64,000 nucleotides of DNA from Thiothrix fructosivorans (GTDB lineage: Bacteria; Pseudomonadota; Gammaproteobacteria; Thiotrichales; Thiotrichaceae): the NCBI RefSeq assembly GCF_017349355.1, contig NZ_JAFMPM010000008.1, forward strand, positions 682,001 to 746,000, in the 5' to 3' direction. Under the pieces are notes generated by a model, which saw nothing but the letters and a program-made list of their open reading frames with translations, was not told where the DNA came from and ran no database searches. This document shows positions 28,530 through 38,714 of the stretch, piece by piece (position 1 is the first letter of the stretch; every line of letters starts with the position of its first letter). The position numbers and the translations under genes are program-made.

Positions 28530-29340
28530 ACAACGAGTGATCACGGGATTGGTGCTGATTTTACTGGTGTTCGCCGGTATCCGTTTTTTGCCGACCGAGT
28601 TGTTCGGGTTGTTTTCATTGCTGTTTATCGTGGGCTTAGGTGCGTGGGAATGGGCGGGTTTGACCGGCTGTTATTTGCCCGAAAAGCGCATGGCGGGGAC
28701 GATGATGATTTTGCTGGCATCCGTGCCGCTGGTATTTATTCGTCCTGATCCGGTGTGGGTCTTGGCGGTCAGTGTGCCGGTATGGCTGGCAATATTGGTA
28801 GCGTTGAAGGTGTATCCACGCAATGCGGGCTTTTACAAGAAACACGCGCTGGCAATGCGTCTCTCCGGTATTCTCGTGCTGCTACCCGCTTGGTACGCGC
28901 TCATGCACTTACATAGTATTCACTACTCCTATGTTATCTATTTGATTACGCTGATTGCGTTGGCGGATACAGCGGCGTATTTCACTGGGCGTAAGTTCGG
29001 CAAAAATAAATTAGCTCCTGATTTAAGTCCCGGTAAAACCACGGAAGGTGTCTCCGGCGCGGTGGTGGCAACGGCGCTGTGGGCAGCATTGGCGTCGTTC
29101 TGGTTGGCTATTCCCGACGGCAAAGGCTTGATATTTATGGTGCTTTCCATGTTCATCGTTTTAATGTCCGTGGCAGGTGATTTATTTGAAAGTCTGTTGA
29201 AGCGCGAAGCCGGTGTGAAAGACAGCGGACGTATTTTGCCCGGTCATGGCGGTATTTTGGATCGTATTGACAGCTTATTAGCCGCCGCGCCCTTGTTCAC
29301 GCTGGGCTTGTTGTGGTTGGGGATTTACCGTGGTGTCTAA
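28522..29340 (+). CDS. cdsA: Phosphatidate cytidylyltransferase
   Basis: CdsA makes CDP-diacylglycerol, the precursor of all phospholipids, at the inner membrane. The ATG at 28522 follows AGGAGGAAAAC. The 272-aa protein is a polytopic membrane protein with hydrophobic segments throughout (for example residues 8-45 and 60-95). The C-terminal family signature is [20 protein letters not shown] followed by [17 protein letters not shown]. It overlaps uppS and dxr. Confidence 0.96.
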   Translation: MLKQRVITGLVLILLVFAGIRFLPTELFGLFSLLFIVGLGAWEWAGLTGCYLPEKRMAGTMMILLASVPLVFIRPDPVWVLAVSVPVWLAILVALKVYPRNAGFYKKHALAMRLSGILVLLPAWYALMHLHSIHYSYVIYLITLIALADTAAYFTGRKFGKNKLAPDLSPGKTTEGVSGAVVATALWAALASFWLAIPDGKGLIFMVLSMFIVLMSVAGDLFESLLKREAGVKDSGRILPGHGGILDRIDSLLAAAPLFTLGLLWLGIYRGV

Positions 29341-30505
29341 AGGAATAACGATTTTAGGGGCGAGCGGCAGCATTGGCGTGAGCACCTTGGATGTGTTGGC
29401 GCGTCACCCTGAGCGCTTCCATGTTTATGCGCTGACTGCGCATAGCAATGTCGAGAAGCTATTCGAGCAATGCCAGCAGTTTCAGCCACGTTACGCGGTG
29501 ATGGTTGACCCGGTTGCAGCGGCAGTGCTGGAAAAGCGTTTGCAAGCAGCCGATAGTGATGTGGTGGTGTTGGCAGGTGCGGAAGCGCTAGATGCAGTGG
29601 CAAGCAGTCCCGATACCGATTACGTTATGGCTGCGATTGTCGGTGCAGCCGGTTTATTACCCGCGTTGGCAGCGGCACGGGCTGGCAAGCGCGTGATGTT
29701 GGCGAATAAGGAAGCCTTGGTGATGTCGGGGCAATTGTTCATTGATGCGGTACGTGAACACGGTGCGGAATTGTTGCCGATCGACAGTGAACATAATGCG
29801 GTGTTCCAATGCCTACCGAGTGACGGCAAGAATGGTGTGGAAAAGATTTTGCTGACTGCCTCCGGTGGCCCCTTCCGTACATGGGCTGCCAGCGATTTGC
29901 ACGATATTACCCCCGAACAAGCTGTGGCACACCCGAATTGGTCAATGGGACAAAAGATTTCGGTCGATTCCGCTACCTTGATGAACAAAGGGCTGGAAGT
30001 GATTGAGGCGTGCTGGTTGTTTAACCTGCCTGCCGAGCGCGTCGAAGTGGTGGTACACCCACAAAGTACCATTCATTCGATGGTGTCCTATAATGATGGT
30101 TCGGTTTTGGCGCAATTGGGGAATCCCGATATGCGTACCCCGATTGCGTATGCGTTGGGGTGGCCGGAACGTTTGGCATCTGGCGTTGCGCCGTTGGATT
30201 TGTTTACGACGGCACGCTTGGATTTTGAACGACCGGACATGGCACGTTTTCCGTGCCTGCAACTGGCTTACGATGCACACACGCGTGGTGGTTATGCCAC
30301 GATTGCCCTGAATGCCGCGAATGAAGTGGCGGTGAAAGCCTTTTTAGGGCGGGAAATCGGTTTTACGGATATTCCGTTACTGGTTAAGGATGTGATGCAA
30401 CAAGCCTCGGCAGGTACACCGATGAACCTTGACGATATACTTATTCAGGATGAAGAAAGCCGTGCGCGTTCAGTATCTTGGATAAAAAACAAGAAAATAC
30501 ACTAA
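29330..30505 (+). CDS. dxr: 1-deoxy-D-xylulose 5-phosphate reductoisomerase
   Basis: Dxr (IspC) converts DXP to MEP with NADPH, the committed step of the non-mevalonate isoprenoid route. It starts at GTG 29330 (or 29333), inside the cdsA 3' end. The 391 aa include the nucleotide-binding [19 protein letters not shown] and the substrate region [16 protein letters not shown] (Asp/Glu metal ligands). [29 protein letters not shown] and the flexible-loop [20 protein letters not shown] complete the pattern. Confidence 0.97.
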   Translation: MVSKGITILGASGSIGVSTLDVLARHPERFHVYALTAHSNVEKLFEQCQQFQPRYAVMVDPVAAAVLEKRLQAADSDVVVLAGAEALDAVASSPDTDYVMAAIVGAAGLLPALAAARAGKRVMLANKEALVMSGQLFIDAVREHGAELLPIDSEHNAVFQCLPSDGKNGVEKILLTASGGPFRTWAASDLHDITPEQAVAHPNWSMGQKISVDSATLMNKGLEVIEACWLFNLPAERVEVVVHPQSTIHSMVSYNDGSVLAQLGNPDMRTPIAYALGWPERLASGVAPLDLFTTARLDFERPDMARFPCLQLAYDAHTRGGYATIALNAANEVAVKAFLGREIGFTDIPLLVKDVMQQASAGTPMNLDDILIQDEESRARSVSWIKNKKIH

Positions 30506-30508
30506 ATC

Positions 30509-31879
30509 ATGAATTTGCTGCTTACCATTCCTGCGTTTCTTCTCGCCATCGGTGTGCTGGTAACAGTCCACGAATTCGGACACTTTTGGGTTGCCCGTAA
30601 ACTGGGCGTGAAAGTGCTGCGCTTTTCGATTGGCTTCGGTAAACCGCTGTGGCGGCGGGTGTCTAAAGATGCCGATAAAGTGGAATACGTGTTGGCAGCG
30701 CTACCGTTCGGCGGCTACGTCAAAATGCTGGATGAGCGTGAATGCGAAGACGGCTGTGAGATTCCTGAGCATGAAGTGCATCGTGCCTTCAATCGGCAGG
30801 TGTTGTGGAAACGTGCTGCGATTGTGGTCGCAGGACCGGTTGCGAATTTCTTGTTAGCGATTGCGGTGTACGCGCTGGTCTTTATGTTGGGTCAGGAGGC
30901 GATGCGTCCTTACGTCGATGTGGCAAAAGATTCTCCCTCAGCGGCAGCAGGTTTCCAACCCGGTGATCAAGTGGTGGCAATTAATGGCGTGGAAACGGCT
31001 TCGTGGGAAGATTTACGCATGTTGCTGGTCGAGGAATACCTGAAGTCCCCGCAATTAGTCTTCAGTGTCACCACGCCAGAGGGGACGCCCGTGCAACGGG
31101 ATTTGAACCTGCAAGGCTTGGCGATGTTCAAGGAAGAGTCAGGGACGCTGGATAAAATCGGCATGAAGCCGTGGTTGCCACCCTATGATGTCGTGGTGGA
31201 GCAGGTTGTGCCGAATACCCCCGCTGCGCAAGCGGGTTTGCAAGCGCACGATAAAATTCTAGCGATTGATGCATTAAAACCCACAGGCGGACGTAGCTTC
31301 GTTGAGTACATTCAAGCGCACCCAGACCAAGCCGTGACCTTAAAAGTGGAACGGGCGGGAGCAGCACAAGTGCTGACAGTTACACCGCGCATCAGCACGG
31401 GCGCAACAGTGGCTACCATTGGTGCGCAATTGGCTGCACCCCCGATAACGTTACGCGATAAAGTGTATTTCACCCAGTCGTATGGCGTAATGGAATCGCT
31501 GTGGCGTGGGGCGGCGAAGACGTGGCAAATGTCCGTGGTGACTTTAAAATTGATGGGGCGTATGCTCACGGGCGAAGTTTCGCTGAACAATGTCAGTGGT
31601 CCGGTGACAATTGCCCAATTTGCAGGTCTCTCCGCGTCGATTGGGTTGACGTATTACCTCGGTTTTTTGGCGATTGTGAGCGTGAGCCTTGGTGTGTTGA
31701 ATTTGCTGCCTGTACCCATGTTAGACGGTGGGCATTTGTTCTATTACCTGATCGAATGGATAAAAGGTAGCCCGGTATCAGCAGCGGTAGAAGCGGCTGG
31801 CTTCCGGTTAGGAATGGCAATCATTGGCGGACTCATGGTGCTTGCTTTGTATAATGACTTTACACGGTTATTAAATTAA
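30509..31879 (+). CDS. rseP: RIP metalloprotease RseP (site-2 protease)
   Basis: RseP cleaves the membrane anchor of RseA to release sigma-E and also removes remnant signal peptides. The 456-aa protein has the HExxH zinc motif VHEFGHFWVARK at residues 21-25 in the first membrane helix. Two tandem PDZ domains follow (SAAAGFQPGDQVVAING and PAAQAGLQAHDKILAID). The C-terminal LLPVPMLDGGHLFYYLIEW block supplies the third zinc ligand. It sits between dxr and bamA, the conserved gammaproteobacterial order. Confidence 0.97.
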   Translation: MNLLLTIPAFLLAIGVLVTVHEFGHFWVARKLGVKVLRFSIGFGKPLWRRVSKDADKVEYVLAALPFGGYVKMLDERECEDGCEIPEHEVHRAFNRQVLWKRAAIVVAGPVANFLLAIAVYALVFMLGQEAMRPYVDVAKDSPSAAAGFQPGDQVVAINGVETASWEDLRMLLVEEYLKSPQLVFSVTTPEGTPVQRDLNLQGLAMFKEESGTLDKIGMKPWLPPYDVVVEQVVPNTPAAQAGLQAHDKILAIDALKPTGGRSFVEYIQAHPDQAVTLKVERAGAAQVLTVTPRISTGATVATIGAQLAAPPITLRDKVYFTQSYGVMESLWRGAAKTWQMSVVTLKLMGRMLTGEVSLNNVSGPVTIAQFAGLSASIGLTYYLGFLAIVSVSLGVLNLLPVPMLDGGHLFYYLIEWIKGSPVSAAVEAAGFRLGMAIIGGLMVLALYNDFTRLLN

Positions 31880-31881
31880 TT

Positions 31882-34173
31882 ATGAAAAAACATACACTTG
31901 TAATTTCGGCTGTAAGCTGTTTGCTAGCGGTTTCACAGGCTGCTTGGGCTGCTGCATTTGTAGTCCGCGACATTGAAGTTAACGGTTTGGAACGCGTGGC
32001 AGCGGGTACGGTATTGAATTACTTGCCTGCGCGGGTCGGCGAGCAGTTTAACGATGCTAAATCCGCTGATGCGATTCGCGCTCTGTTCCAAACAGGTTTG
32101 TTTGAGGATGTGCAACTTGGTCGTCGTGGCGATGTGCTGGTGGTAACGGTGGTCGAACGCCCTGCCATTGGTGAGTTAAAAGTCACGGGCAACCGCAAAA
32201 TTCCGACAGAAAAGCTCATGGAAGTGCTGAAGCTGCGCAATATCAGCAAAGGCGACACGCTCGACAAAGCCGCCTTGGCGACCATCGAACGTGAATTGGC
32301 AGAGCAATACCAAGCGATGGGGCACTACGGTGTTGCCATCAAAACCACGGTAGAAGCCTTGCCGCGTAACCGTGTCGGTGTCAATATCGCCATCAACGAA
32401 GGCAATGTTGCACGCATCCAGCAAGTGAAAATCATCGGCAACAAAGCCTTCCCCGAAGCGGTATTGTTAAAGCAACTGGAATCGGGTCCGCGCGGCGCGT
32501 TTTCTATCCCCTTCCTCAGTGACAGCGATAAATATTCCAAAGAAAAGCTGATAGGCGACTTGGATGCGCTCAATAGTTTTTACCGCGACCGTGGCTACAT
32601 CAACTTTGAAATTACTTCGGCTGATGTATCCATGTCGCCGGACAAGAAAAACATTTTCTTGAATGTCAGCGTCAACGAAGGTCGGCAATACCGCATTGGT
32701 GATGTGAGCATGTCAGGCAACCCCGGCTTGTCACAAGAGCAATTGGGTAAAGCGATTAAGTTGCGTAAAGGCGAAGTCTTCTCGCAAAAAGCTTTGGAGG
32801 AAACCCGCAAAAATCTCTCCAGCAAACTGGGTTCGCAAGGTTACGCTTTCACCAAAGTCACTGCGACACCGGATTTTGACGAAGCCAATGGGCAAGTTGG
32901 CATTTTGTTATCCGTTGACCAAGGCAAGCGGACTTACGTGCGCCGCATCGACATCCGTGGTAATAACCGCACCAAGGATGAAGTGTACCGCCGTGAATTA
33001 CGTCAGGTGGAAAGTTCATGGTTCTCTAAAGAGCAGGTCGAACGCTCCAAAACCCGTTTGGAACGCTTGCCGTATGTGGAAGAAGCCAGCATTGAAGCTG
33101 AACCTGTCGCGGGTACGGAAGACCAAATCGACTTGATCGTGACGGTCAAAGAACGCTCGTCTAACCAGTTTCGCGTCGGTGCAGGTTTTTCGCAATCGCA
33201 AGGCGTGTTATTCAACGTTAACTTGAATCAAGACAACTTCATGGGGACGGGTAAAAAGCTTGACGTGAACGTGGACAACAGCAAGGTTAACAAGAATTAC
33301 AGCATTGGTTACACCGACCCGTATTACACACCGGATGGTATCAGCCGTGGTTTCAGCGGCTATTACAAAGAATACGATGCGGAAGCGGAAGACATTTCCA
33401 GCTATGCCTCTAACCGTTACGGCGGCAGCGTTAACTACACCGTGCCAATGAGCGAACACGATTCTGTGTATGCTAGTTTGGGTGCGGAAAAGCGTGAAAT
33501 TGTGTTGGGTTCAGAACCGGCGCAACGTATCAAAGATTTCGTGGCGAAAAATGGCGAGGAATACACGCAATTACCCGTGACAGTGAGTTACGTACACGAT
33601 ACCCGTAACCGCACTGTTTTCCCGACCGAAGGGCAGCGCCATCGCGTTTCCCTGCAAGCGAATGCGCCTGGCAGTGATTTGCAATACCAAAAGCTGAGTT
33701 ATGATGGCGCGACTTACCACCCTATTACCGATAACGTGACGTTTGTGGCAAAAGGTAAAGTCGGTACGAGCAACACGTCGGGTGGCTTGGATGAAACGCC
33801 GTTCTTCGACAAGTATTACGCGGGGGGCATTAACAGTGTGCGTGGTTTTGACCAAAGCACCTTGGGTAAACGTGATGAAAAAGATGACCCTATCGGTGGG
33901 GATTTGATGGTCACGGGTACGGCTGAAGTGCAATTCCCTGTGCCGTTCGCGGAAGATGTCAAAGGCTTGAAAATGAGCACATTCGTGGATGGCGGGAATG
34001 TGTTCGAGAAGTCCGGTGATTTTAAAAGTGATGAACTGCGTTATTCCGCTGGGGTAGGTGCAGTCTGGTTGTCGCCGATTGGCCCTCTAGAAGTCAGCTA
34101 CGCGAAGCCTTTGAATGCTAAAGACGACGATAAAGAACAGAAAGTCCAATTCAGCATTGGGGCATCGTTCTAA
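31882..34173 (+). CDS. bamA: Outer membrane protein assembly factor BamA
   Basis: BamA is the essential insertase of outer-membrane beta-barrels. The 763-aa precursor has a signal peptide cleaved about residue 22-24 (LAVSQAAWA-A). Five POTRA repeats occupy about residues 24-420, each beginning with a pattern such as VRDIEVNGLERVA or VKIIGNKAFPEA. The C-terminal 16-strand barrel carries the conserved loop-6 motif in INSVRGFDQSTLG near 650 and ends in a phenylalanine (IGASF), as needed for outer-membrane recognition. It begins two bases after rseP and is followed by skp. Confidence 0.97.
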   Translation: MKKHTLVISAVSCLLAVSQAAWAAAFVVRDIEVNGLERVAAGTVLNYLPARVGEQFNDAKSADAIRALFQTGLFEDVQLGRRGDVLVVTVVERPAIGELKVTGNRKIPTEKLMEVLKLRNISKGDTLDKAALATIERELAEQYQAMGHYGVAIKTTVEALPRNRVGVNIAINEGNVARIQQVKIIGNKAFPEAVLLKQLESGPRGAFSIPFLSDSDKYSKEKLIGDLDALNSFYRDRGYINFEITSADVSMSPDKKNIFLNVSVNEGRQYRIGDVSMSGNPGLSQEQLGKAIKLRKGEVFSQKALEETRKNLSSKLGSQGYAFTKVTATPDFDEANGQVGILLSVDQGKRTYVRRIDIRGNNRTKDEVYRRELRQVESSWFSKEQVERSKTRLERLPYVEEASIEAEPVAGTEDQIDLIVTVKERSSNQFRVGAGFSQSQGVLFNVNLNQDNFMGTGKKLDVNVDNSKVNKNYSIGYTDPYYTPDGISRGFSGYYKEYDAEAEDISSYASNRYGGSVNYTVPMSEHDSVYASLGAEKREIVLGSEPAQRIKDFVAKNGEEYTQLPVTVSYVHDTRNRTVFPTEGQRHRVSLQANAPGSDLQYQKLSYDGATYHPITDNVTFVAKGKVGTSNTSGGLDETPFFDKYYAGGINSVRGFDQSTLGKRDEKDDPIGGDLMVTGTAEVQFPVPFAEDVKGLKMSTFVDGGNVFEKSGDFKSDELRYSAGVGAVWLSPIGPLEVSYAKPLNAKDDDKEQKVQFSIGASF

Positions 34174-34176
34174 CAC

Positions 34177-34776
34177 ATGAATATACGGGGTGTGCTAGGG
34201 TTGTGGTTGGGGCTGATTCTAGCAAGTCAGTCGGTCGTGTGGGCGAATGACACGGCAACCCAGCCCGTGCGCATTGCGATTGTGAATGTGGCAACATTGC
34301 TGGATAATACCCCACAATCCAAAGCCGCCGAGGCAAAGTTAAAGCTGGACTTTGTACCCCGCGAGCAAAAACTGGCAGCCGATCAAAAGCAGATGCAGGC
34401 ATTGGAAGATGACCTTGCGCTGCGTAATGAGGCGGGTTCGTTGCCCGAAGATGAAAAGTTACAGCGGCAACGTGAGTTGCGTGATCGGCAACGTAAGTAT
34501 TCACGCGAGATGGAAGATTTCCGTGAAGAAGTCCGTGCTGCGCGTGATGCTGCGATTGATGCGCTACAAAACGGCATTATTCAGGCGATTGGCGAAGTCC
34601 GCGCACAGGAGAAAATCGACTTGGTATTGCGTGAGAGCAATTACATCGTTGCCAGTGACCGCATCGACATTACCAGCAAGGTCATGCAGCACTTGGAGCA
34701 AAAGTTTCAGGCACAAGCCACCCTCGCGCCACCTGCTGCTGCCGCGCCTGTCGTTGTTCCCCGCAAGCAGGAGTAA
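34177..34776 (+). CDS. skp: OmpH/Skp-family periplasmic chaperone
   Basis: Skp-type chaperones hold unfolded outer-membrane proteins on their way to the Bam complex. The 199-aa precursor has a signal peptide (residues 1-23, [14 protein letters not shown]). The core strand is [21 protein letters not shown] long charged helical-hairpin region (about 50-140, rich in Lys/Glu/Arg/Gln) forms the tentacles, and [18 protein letters not shown] completes the body. An Ala/Pro-rich tail is added. Position between bamA and lpxD is diagnostic. Confidence 0.93.
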   Translation: MNIRGVLGLWLGLILASQSVVWANDTATQPVRIAIVNVATLLDNTPQSKAAEAKLKLDFVPREQKLAADQKQMQALEDDLALRNEAGSLPEDEKLQRQRELRDRQRKYSREMEDFREEVRAARDAAIDALQNGIIQAIGEVRAQEKIDLVLRESNYIVASDRIDITSKVMQHLEQKFQAQATLAPPAAAAPVVVPRKQE

Positions 34777-34780
34777 AGCC

Positions 34781-35770
34781 ATGACACAAGGTTGTACGTT
34801 ACAGGAACTCGCGGATTTCACGGGTTCGGCGTTGCAGGGTAATGCGTCGGTGCGGCTGGTATCCGTGGCTTCTATCGAAAAGGCGGGGGCGGGGGAGATT
34901 AGTTACATCCGCGATGCAAAATACCGGCATTACTTGGAAGATTCCAACGCCAGTGCGTTGATTTTGCCGCCGGATATGGCGCAAGGCTATGCAGGCGATT
35001 GCCTGGTTAACCCGAATCCTTACCTTGCGTATGCAAAAGCGGTCACCTTATTACACCCTGTGCCGCGTCCTGCGGTCGCAATTCACCCCTCGGTCGTATT
35101 GGAAGACGGTGTGGTTTTGGGCGAGGGCGTGGTGATTGAAGCGGGTTGTGTGATTGGGCGCGATTGCCAGATTGGGGCGTATAGCTGGTTGCACGCTAAC
35201 GTAACCCTGTATGCTGACACGCACATCGGCAAACGCTGCATTATCCATTCGGGTGCAGTGTTGGGCGCTGATGGGTTTGGGTTTGCACCTGACCGGAAGA
35301 CATGGTTTAAAATTCCGCAAGTGGGCAATGTCGTGCTGGGCGATGATGTCGAAATCGGCGCGAATACCACAATTGACCGTGCCGCGCTGGGTTCAACCCT
35401 GATCGGTAATGGCGTAAAGCTGGATAACTTGATTCAAATCGGGCATAACACCCAGATTGGTGATTATACTGCAATGGCGGCGTGTACGGCTGTGGCAGGC
35501 AGTGTGCAAATCGGTAAGCATTGTCAAATTGCAGGCATGTGTGCAATTGCGGGGCATTTGAGCATTGCGGATAATGTCGTGGTAACGGGGACGAGCATGG
35601 TGTCGCACTCGATTACCAAACCAGGGGTATATTCTTCTGGTACAACAATAGAGGAAAATGCGGTCTGGCGTAAAAACGCAGTACGTTTTAACCAGTTAGA
35701 CACATTAGCACGCCGTTTACAGGCTTTAGAAAAACAGCTTGCGGCTTTACAAGAGAAAGGGAGTAGTTGA
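34781..35770 (+). CDS. lpxD: UDP-3-O-(3-hydroxyacyl)glucosamine N-acyltransferase
   Basis: LpxD performs the third step of lipid A synthesis, N-acylating UDP-3-O-acylglucosamine. The start at 34781, four bases after the skp stop and following CAGGAG, gives 329 aa. An N-terminal uridine-binding region (residues 1-100) precedes a left-handed beta-helix of hexapeptide repeats. The catalytic histidine is in [16 protein letters not shown] near residue 225. The C-terminal helix is [17 protein letters not shown] much longer frame reaching back into skp is spurious. Confidence 0.96.
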   Translation: MTQGCTLQELADFTGSALQGNASVRLVSVASIEKAGAGEISYIRDAKYRHYLEDSNASALILPPDMAQGYAGDCLVNPNPYLAYAKAVTLLHPVPRPAVAIHPSVVLEDGVVLGEGVVIEAGCVIGRDCQIGAYSWLHANVTLYADTHIGKRCIIHSGAVLGADGFGFAPDRKTWFKIPQVGNVVLGDDVEIGANTTIDRAALGSTLIGNGVKLDNLIQIGHNTQIGDYTAMAACTAVAGSVQIGKHCQIAGMCAIAGHLSIADNVVVTGTSMVSHSITKPGVYSSGTTIEENAVWRKNAVRFNQLDTLARRLQALEKQLAALQEKGSS

Positions 35771-35775
35771 GCGCG

Positions 35776-36228
35776 ATGGGTACAATGAACGTTGAACAAA
35801 TTAGAAATTACCTGCCACACCGTTACCCGTTTTTGTTGGTGGATCGCGTGGTGGAATACGAAGTCGGTAAATCACTGACCGCGATTAAAAACGTTACCGT
35901 GAATGAGCCGTGGGTCAACGGGCATTTCCCGCATCAACCGATTATGCCGGGTGTGTTGATCATTGAAGCATTGGCACAAGCCACCGGCTTGCTGGGCTTT
36001 CGCACGATGGGTGAAGAGCCGCAAACCGATACGCTGTACTTGTTGGTAGCCGTCGATAAAGCCCGTTTCAAGCAGGCTGTTGTCCCTGGCGATCAATTGG
36101 TGATGAAAGTTGAATTGATTAAGCGCAAAGGCATTATGTGGGTTTTCAGTGCGGAAGCACGCGTTGATGGCAAACTTGCTGTATCCGCTGAACTCATGTG
36201 TGCCGCCAAAAAAGAGACGGCCGCTTGA
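35776..36228 (+). CDS. fabZ: 3-hydroxyacyl-ACP dehydratase FabZ
   Basis: FabZ dehydrates 3-hydroxyacyl-ACP in fatty acid elongation and competes with LpxA and LpxD for substrate. The hot-dog fold protein shows LPHRYPFLLVDRVVEYE and NGHFPHQPIMPGVLIIEALAQ, containing the catalytic His and Glu. Starts at TTG 35767 (overlapping the lpxD stop), ATG 35776 and ATG 35785 are all possible; I chose 35776, which gives 150 aa and lies 12 bases after GGGAG. Confidence 0.95.
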   Translation: MGTMNVEQIRNYLPHRYPFLLVDRVVEYEVGKSLTAIKNVTVNEPWVNGHFPHQPIMPGVLIIEALAQATGLLGFRTMGEEPQTDTLYLLVAVDKARFKQAVVPGDQLVMKVELIKRKGIMWVFSAEARVDGKLAVSAELMCAAKKETAA

Positions 36229-37004
36229 GCAGTCTGATTCACCCTACCGCTATTGTACACCCGTCAGCGCAACTGGCTGAGGGTGTCGAAGTGGGGGCGT
36301 ATAGCCTTATTGGTGCGGATGTGCGTATCGGACGTGATACCCGTATCGGTTCGCATGTGGTGGTAGAGGGACCTACGCGTATCGGCGCGGAAAATCACAT
36401 CTATCAATTTGCCTCGGTGGGTGCAGCCCCACAGGATAAAAAATTCAACGGCGAACCCACCGAGCTAATCATTGGCGACCGCAATGTGATCCGCGAATGT
36501 TGCACCTTAAACCGAGGCACAGCGCAGGATAAAGGCAAGACCGTTATCGGTGATGACAATTGGATCATGGCGTATGTTCACATTGCGCACGATTGCATCA
36601 TCGGCAATAACACCATTTTTGCGAATAGCGCGACCTTGGCAGGGCATGTGGAAGTGCGCGACTGGGTGATTCTGGGTGGGTTTACCTTGGTACACCAGTT
36701 TTGCACGATTGGCGAACACGCGTTTACCGGCATGGGGTCGGCAATTTCTAAAGACGTGCCGCCGTATACGATGGCAACGGGTACACCCGCTGAACCACGC
36801 AGTATCAATTTGGAAGGCTTAAAACGGCGGGGTTACACGGCGGAAGCGCTGCACCGTATTAAAGAAGCGCATCGTATTCTTTATCGCCACAACCTGACCA
36901 TGCAGGAAGCCTTAGTCAAGATTGACGTGGATTACGGTGAATTTGCCGACATCCGCTTATTACTCGATTTCTGTCACAACAGCCAGCGGGGGCTGATTCG
37001 TTAA
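36225..37004 (+). CDS. lpxA: Acyl-ACP--UDP-N-acetylglucosamine O-acyltransferase
   Basis: LpxA catalyses the first step of lipid A synthesis. The TTG at 36225 overlaps the fabZ stop (TTGA) and gives 259 aa, matching the family (262 in E. coli); the upstream frame has no homology. Hexapeptide repeats dominate residues 1-190, with the catalytic histidine in YVHIAHDCIIGNN near residue 120. The C-terminal helical domain follows LEGLKRRGYTAEALHRIKEA. Use of TTG in a four-base overlap suggests strong coupling to fabZ translation. Confidence 0.95.
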   Translation: MSSLIHPTAIVHPSAQLAEGVEVGAYSLIGADVRIGRDTRIGSHVVVEGPTRIGAENHIYQFASVGAAPQDKKFNGEPTELIIGDRNVIRECCTLNRGTAQDKGKTVIGDDNWIMAYVHIAHDCIIGNNTIFANSATLAGHVEVRDWVILGGFTLVHQFCTIGEHAFTGMGSAISKDVPPYTMATGTPAEPRSINLEGLKRRGYTAEALHRIKEAHRILYRHNLTMQEALVKIDVDYGEFADIRLLLDFCHNSQRGLIR

Positions 37005-37007
37005 GGC

Positions 37008-38162
37008 ATGAAGCGTATTGCCATCATTGCCGGAGAAGCATCGGGAGATTTGCTGGCAGCGCGGCTGATTCTAGCACTGCGTGAGCGTTGCCCTGACTGC
37101 CAGTTTGAAGGCATTGCTGGCACTGAAATGCAGGCGGCGGGTTGCCACAGTTTGTTTCCGCTGGAAAAACTCTCGGTGATGGGGCTGGTCGAAGTGTTGG
37201 TACATTTGCCTGAATTGCTCTCAATTCGCAAACAGTTGTTTGAGCGGTGGCGCGATAATCCGCCCGATTTGTTCATTGGTGTGGATGCGCCCGATTTCAA
37301 TTTACCCCTCGCTGCCAAACTACACACTATTGGTGTTCCCACGGTGCATTACGTTAGCCCGTCAGTATGGGCGTGGCGTGCTAAGCGAGTACGCAAAATG
37401 CGCGGGAACATTGATCTGATGCTCACGCTATTTCCGTTTGAAGTGGATTTCTACCGCGAACATGGCATTACGGCTGCATTCGTCGGGCATCCGTTAGCGG
37501 ATGAGGTGGTATTCGATGCGAGTCGGACAAGTGCGCGGCAAGTCTTGGGTTTGCCACAACAGCCCCGCATTCTGGCGATATTACCCGGCAGCCGTAGCGG
37601 CGAAGTTAACCGTCTTGCCCCCGATTTCTTGCAAGCGGCTTGGCAATTGCAGCAAAAATACCCCGATTTACAGTTAGTAACCCCCGCCGCGACACCGCGT
37701 TTGCGCCAAGCGTTGGAAGTTATTCGCCAACAAGTGACCCCCGCTTTGCGCCTGACCGTATTGGATGGGCAGTCGCGTACTTTGATGCAGGCGGCAGATT
37801 ACATTCTGCTCGCGTCTGGCACAGCGGTATTGGAGGGAATGCTGGCGGGGCGTTTAATGGTGGCGGCGTACCGCGTTGCCCCGCTCACGGCATGGCTGAT
37901 TCGTACCTTTAAGTTGCTGAAAGTGCCATTTGTGACATTGCCGAATAATCTCGCGGGTGAAGCACTCGTGCCAGAACTCTTACAAGAACAGGTTACGCCT
38001 GTGCAACTCGTCGCAGCGCTGGAAAATTTGTTTACCTTATCGCCTGAACGTCAGCAGTATATCTTGCAACGTTTCCAAGCATTGCACACGCAATTGCGCA
38101 AAAGCGCCAGTGACAGCGCCGCCAATGCTATTCTTACCCATTTTTCGCTCAAAGAATCTTAG
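37008..38162 (+). CDS. lpxB: Lipid A disaccharide synthase
   Basis: LpxB joins UDP-2,3-diacylglucosamine and lipid X to form the lipid A disaccharide at the inner membrane. The 384-aa GT19 glycosyltransferase starts RIAIIAGEASGDLLAARLI. It includes VHYVSPSVWAWRAKRVRKM, AILPGSRSGEVNRLAPDFL, ASGTAVLEGMLAGRLMV and VPFVTLPNNLAGEALVPELLQ, all conserved. It follows lpxA by three bases. Confidence 0.97.
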   Translation: MKRIAIIAGEASGDLLAARLILALRERCPDCQFEGIAGTEMQAAGCHSLFPLEKLSVMGLVEVLVHLPELLSIRKQLFERWRDNPPDLFIGVDAPDFNLPLAAKLHTIGVPTVHYVSPSVWAWRAKRVRKMRGNIDLMLTLFPFEVDFYREHGITAAFVGHPLADEVVFDASRTSARQVLGLPQQPRILAILPGSRSGEVNRLAPDFLQAAWQLQQKYPDLQLVTPAATPRLRQALEVIRQQVTPALRLTVLDGQSRTLMQAADYILLASGTAVLEGMLAGRLMVAAYRVAPLTAWLIRTFKLLKVPFVTLPNNLAGEALVPELLQEQVTPVQLVAALENLFTLSPERQQYILQRFQALHTQLRKSASDSAANAILTHFSLKES

Positions 38163-38174
38163 AGACACTACATT

Positions 38175-38714
38175 ATGGTCTACCTTACCAAACTCAAGCA
38201 CACCGGCTCCGTCATCAGTTCCAGCGATAAGTTTGGGGCGAAAATGTTTGAAGTCGCGGCACGTTATTTTTCTCAGTATGCTCGCGGTATCTTTATTGGC
38301 ACGGGCAGCGGGGTGGTGGCGCAATATTTCATGCAACCGCCGATTCCCTTTTCATTTGTGGAAAAACACCCGTCGTTTGTACGCCAGTTTCATGAGCGTT
38401 TTGGCGCTGATACCCCATTGTTAGCGAAGGATTTTTTCACCCTGCCCATCGACGAGAGCGAAGAAGGCTTGGGCAATTGTGTCTTGGTGTCGTGTATGCC
38501 CGTGACGGGGATGTTTTATTCCGAAAAGTTGGTGGAACAGTTCCGCGATTCCCTCAATAGCGGCTCGACGATTGTGCAGATGAGCTATACGCCGTTTATT
38601 AAGCAAATTCGTCTGTTTGACCGTTTGCAGCGTGAAGGCTTTAAAGTGCAACGCGTGAGCACGGTGTTTTTCAATATTCCACCCGCTTCCGTGTTTGTAC
38701 TGAGGAAAGCGTGA
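38175..38714 (+). CDS. SAM-dependent methyltransferase, phospholipid N-methyltransferase (PmtA)-like
   Basis: This 179-aa soluble protein resembles the PmtA family, which methylates phosphatidylethanolamine toward phosphatidylcholine. Supporting features are the N-terminal [18 protein letters not shown] (compare the family's G-x-[IV]-x-[PS]-S-S segment), the SAM-binding glycine motif [15 protein letters not shown], an acidic FVEKHPSF in motif II, and NCVLVSCMP in motif IV. rRNA-adenine methyltransferases share part of this pattern, so the substrate is not certain. It lies between lpxB and rnhB, normally adjacent, and its stop overlaps the rnhB start by one base, so it is expressed with the lipid A genes. 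Confidence 0.75.
   Translation: MVYLTKLKHTGSVISSSDKFGAKMFEVAARYFSQYARGIFIGTGSGVVAQYFMQPPIPFSFVEKHPSFVRQFHERFGADTPLLAKDFFTLPIDESEEGLGNCVLVSCMPVTGMFYSEKLVEQFRDSLNSGSTIVQMSYTPFIKQIRLFDRLQREGFKVQRVSTVFFNIPPASVFVLRKA

Noticed and set aside
34352-34780. N-terminal extension of lpxD reading through skp
   Set aside because: The extension is out of frame with skp and unlike LpxD. The ATG at 34781 has a good ribosome-binding site and gives the family length.
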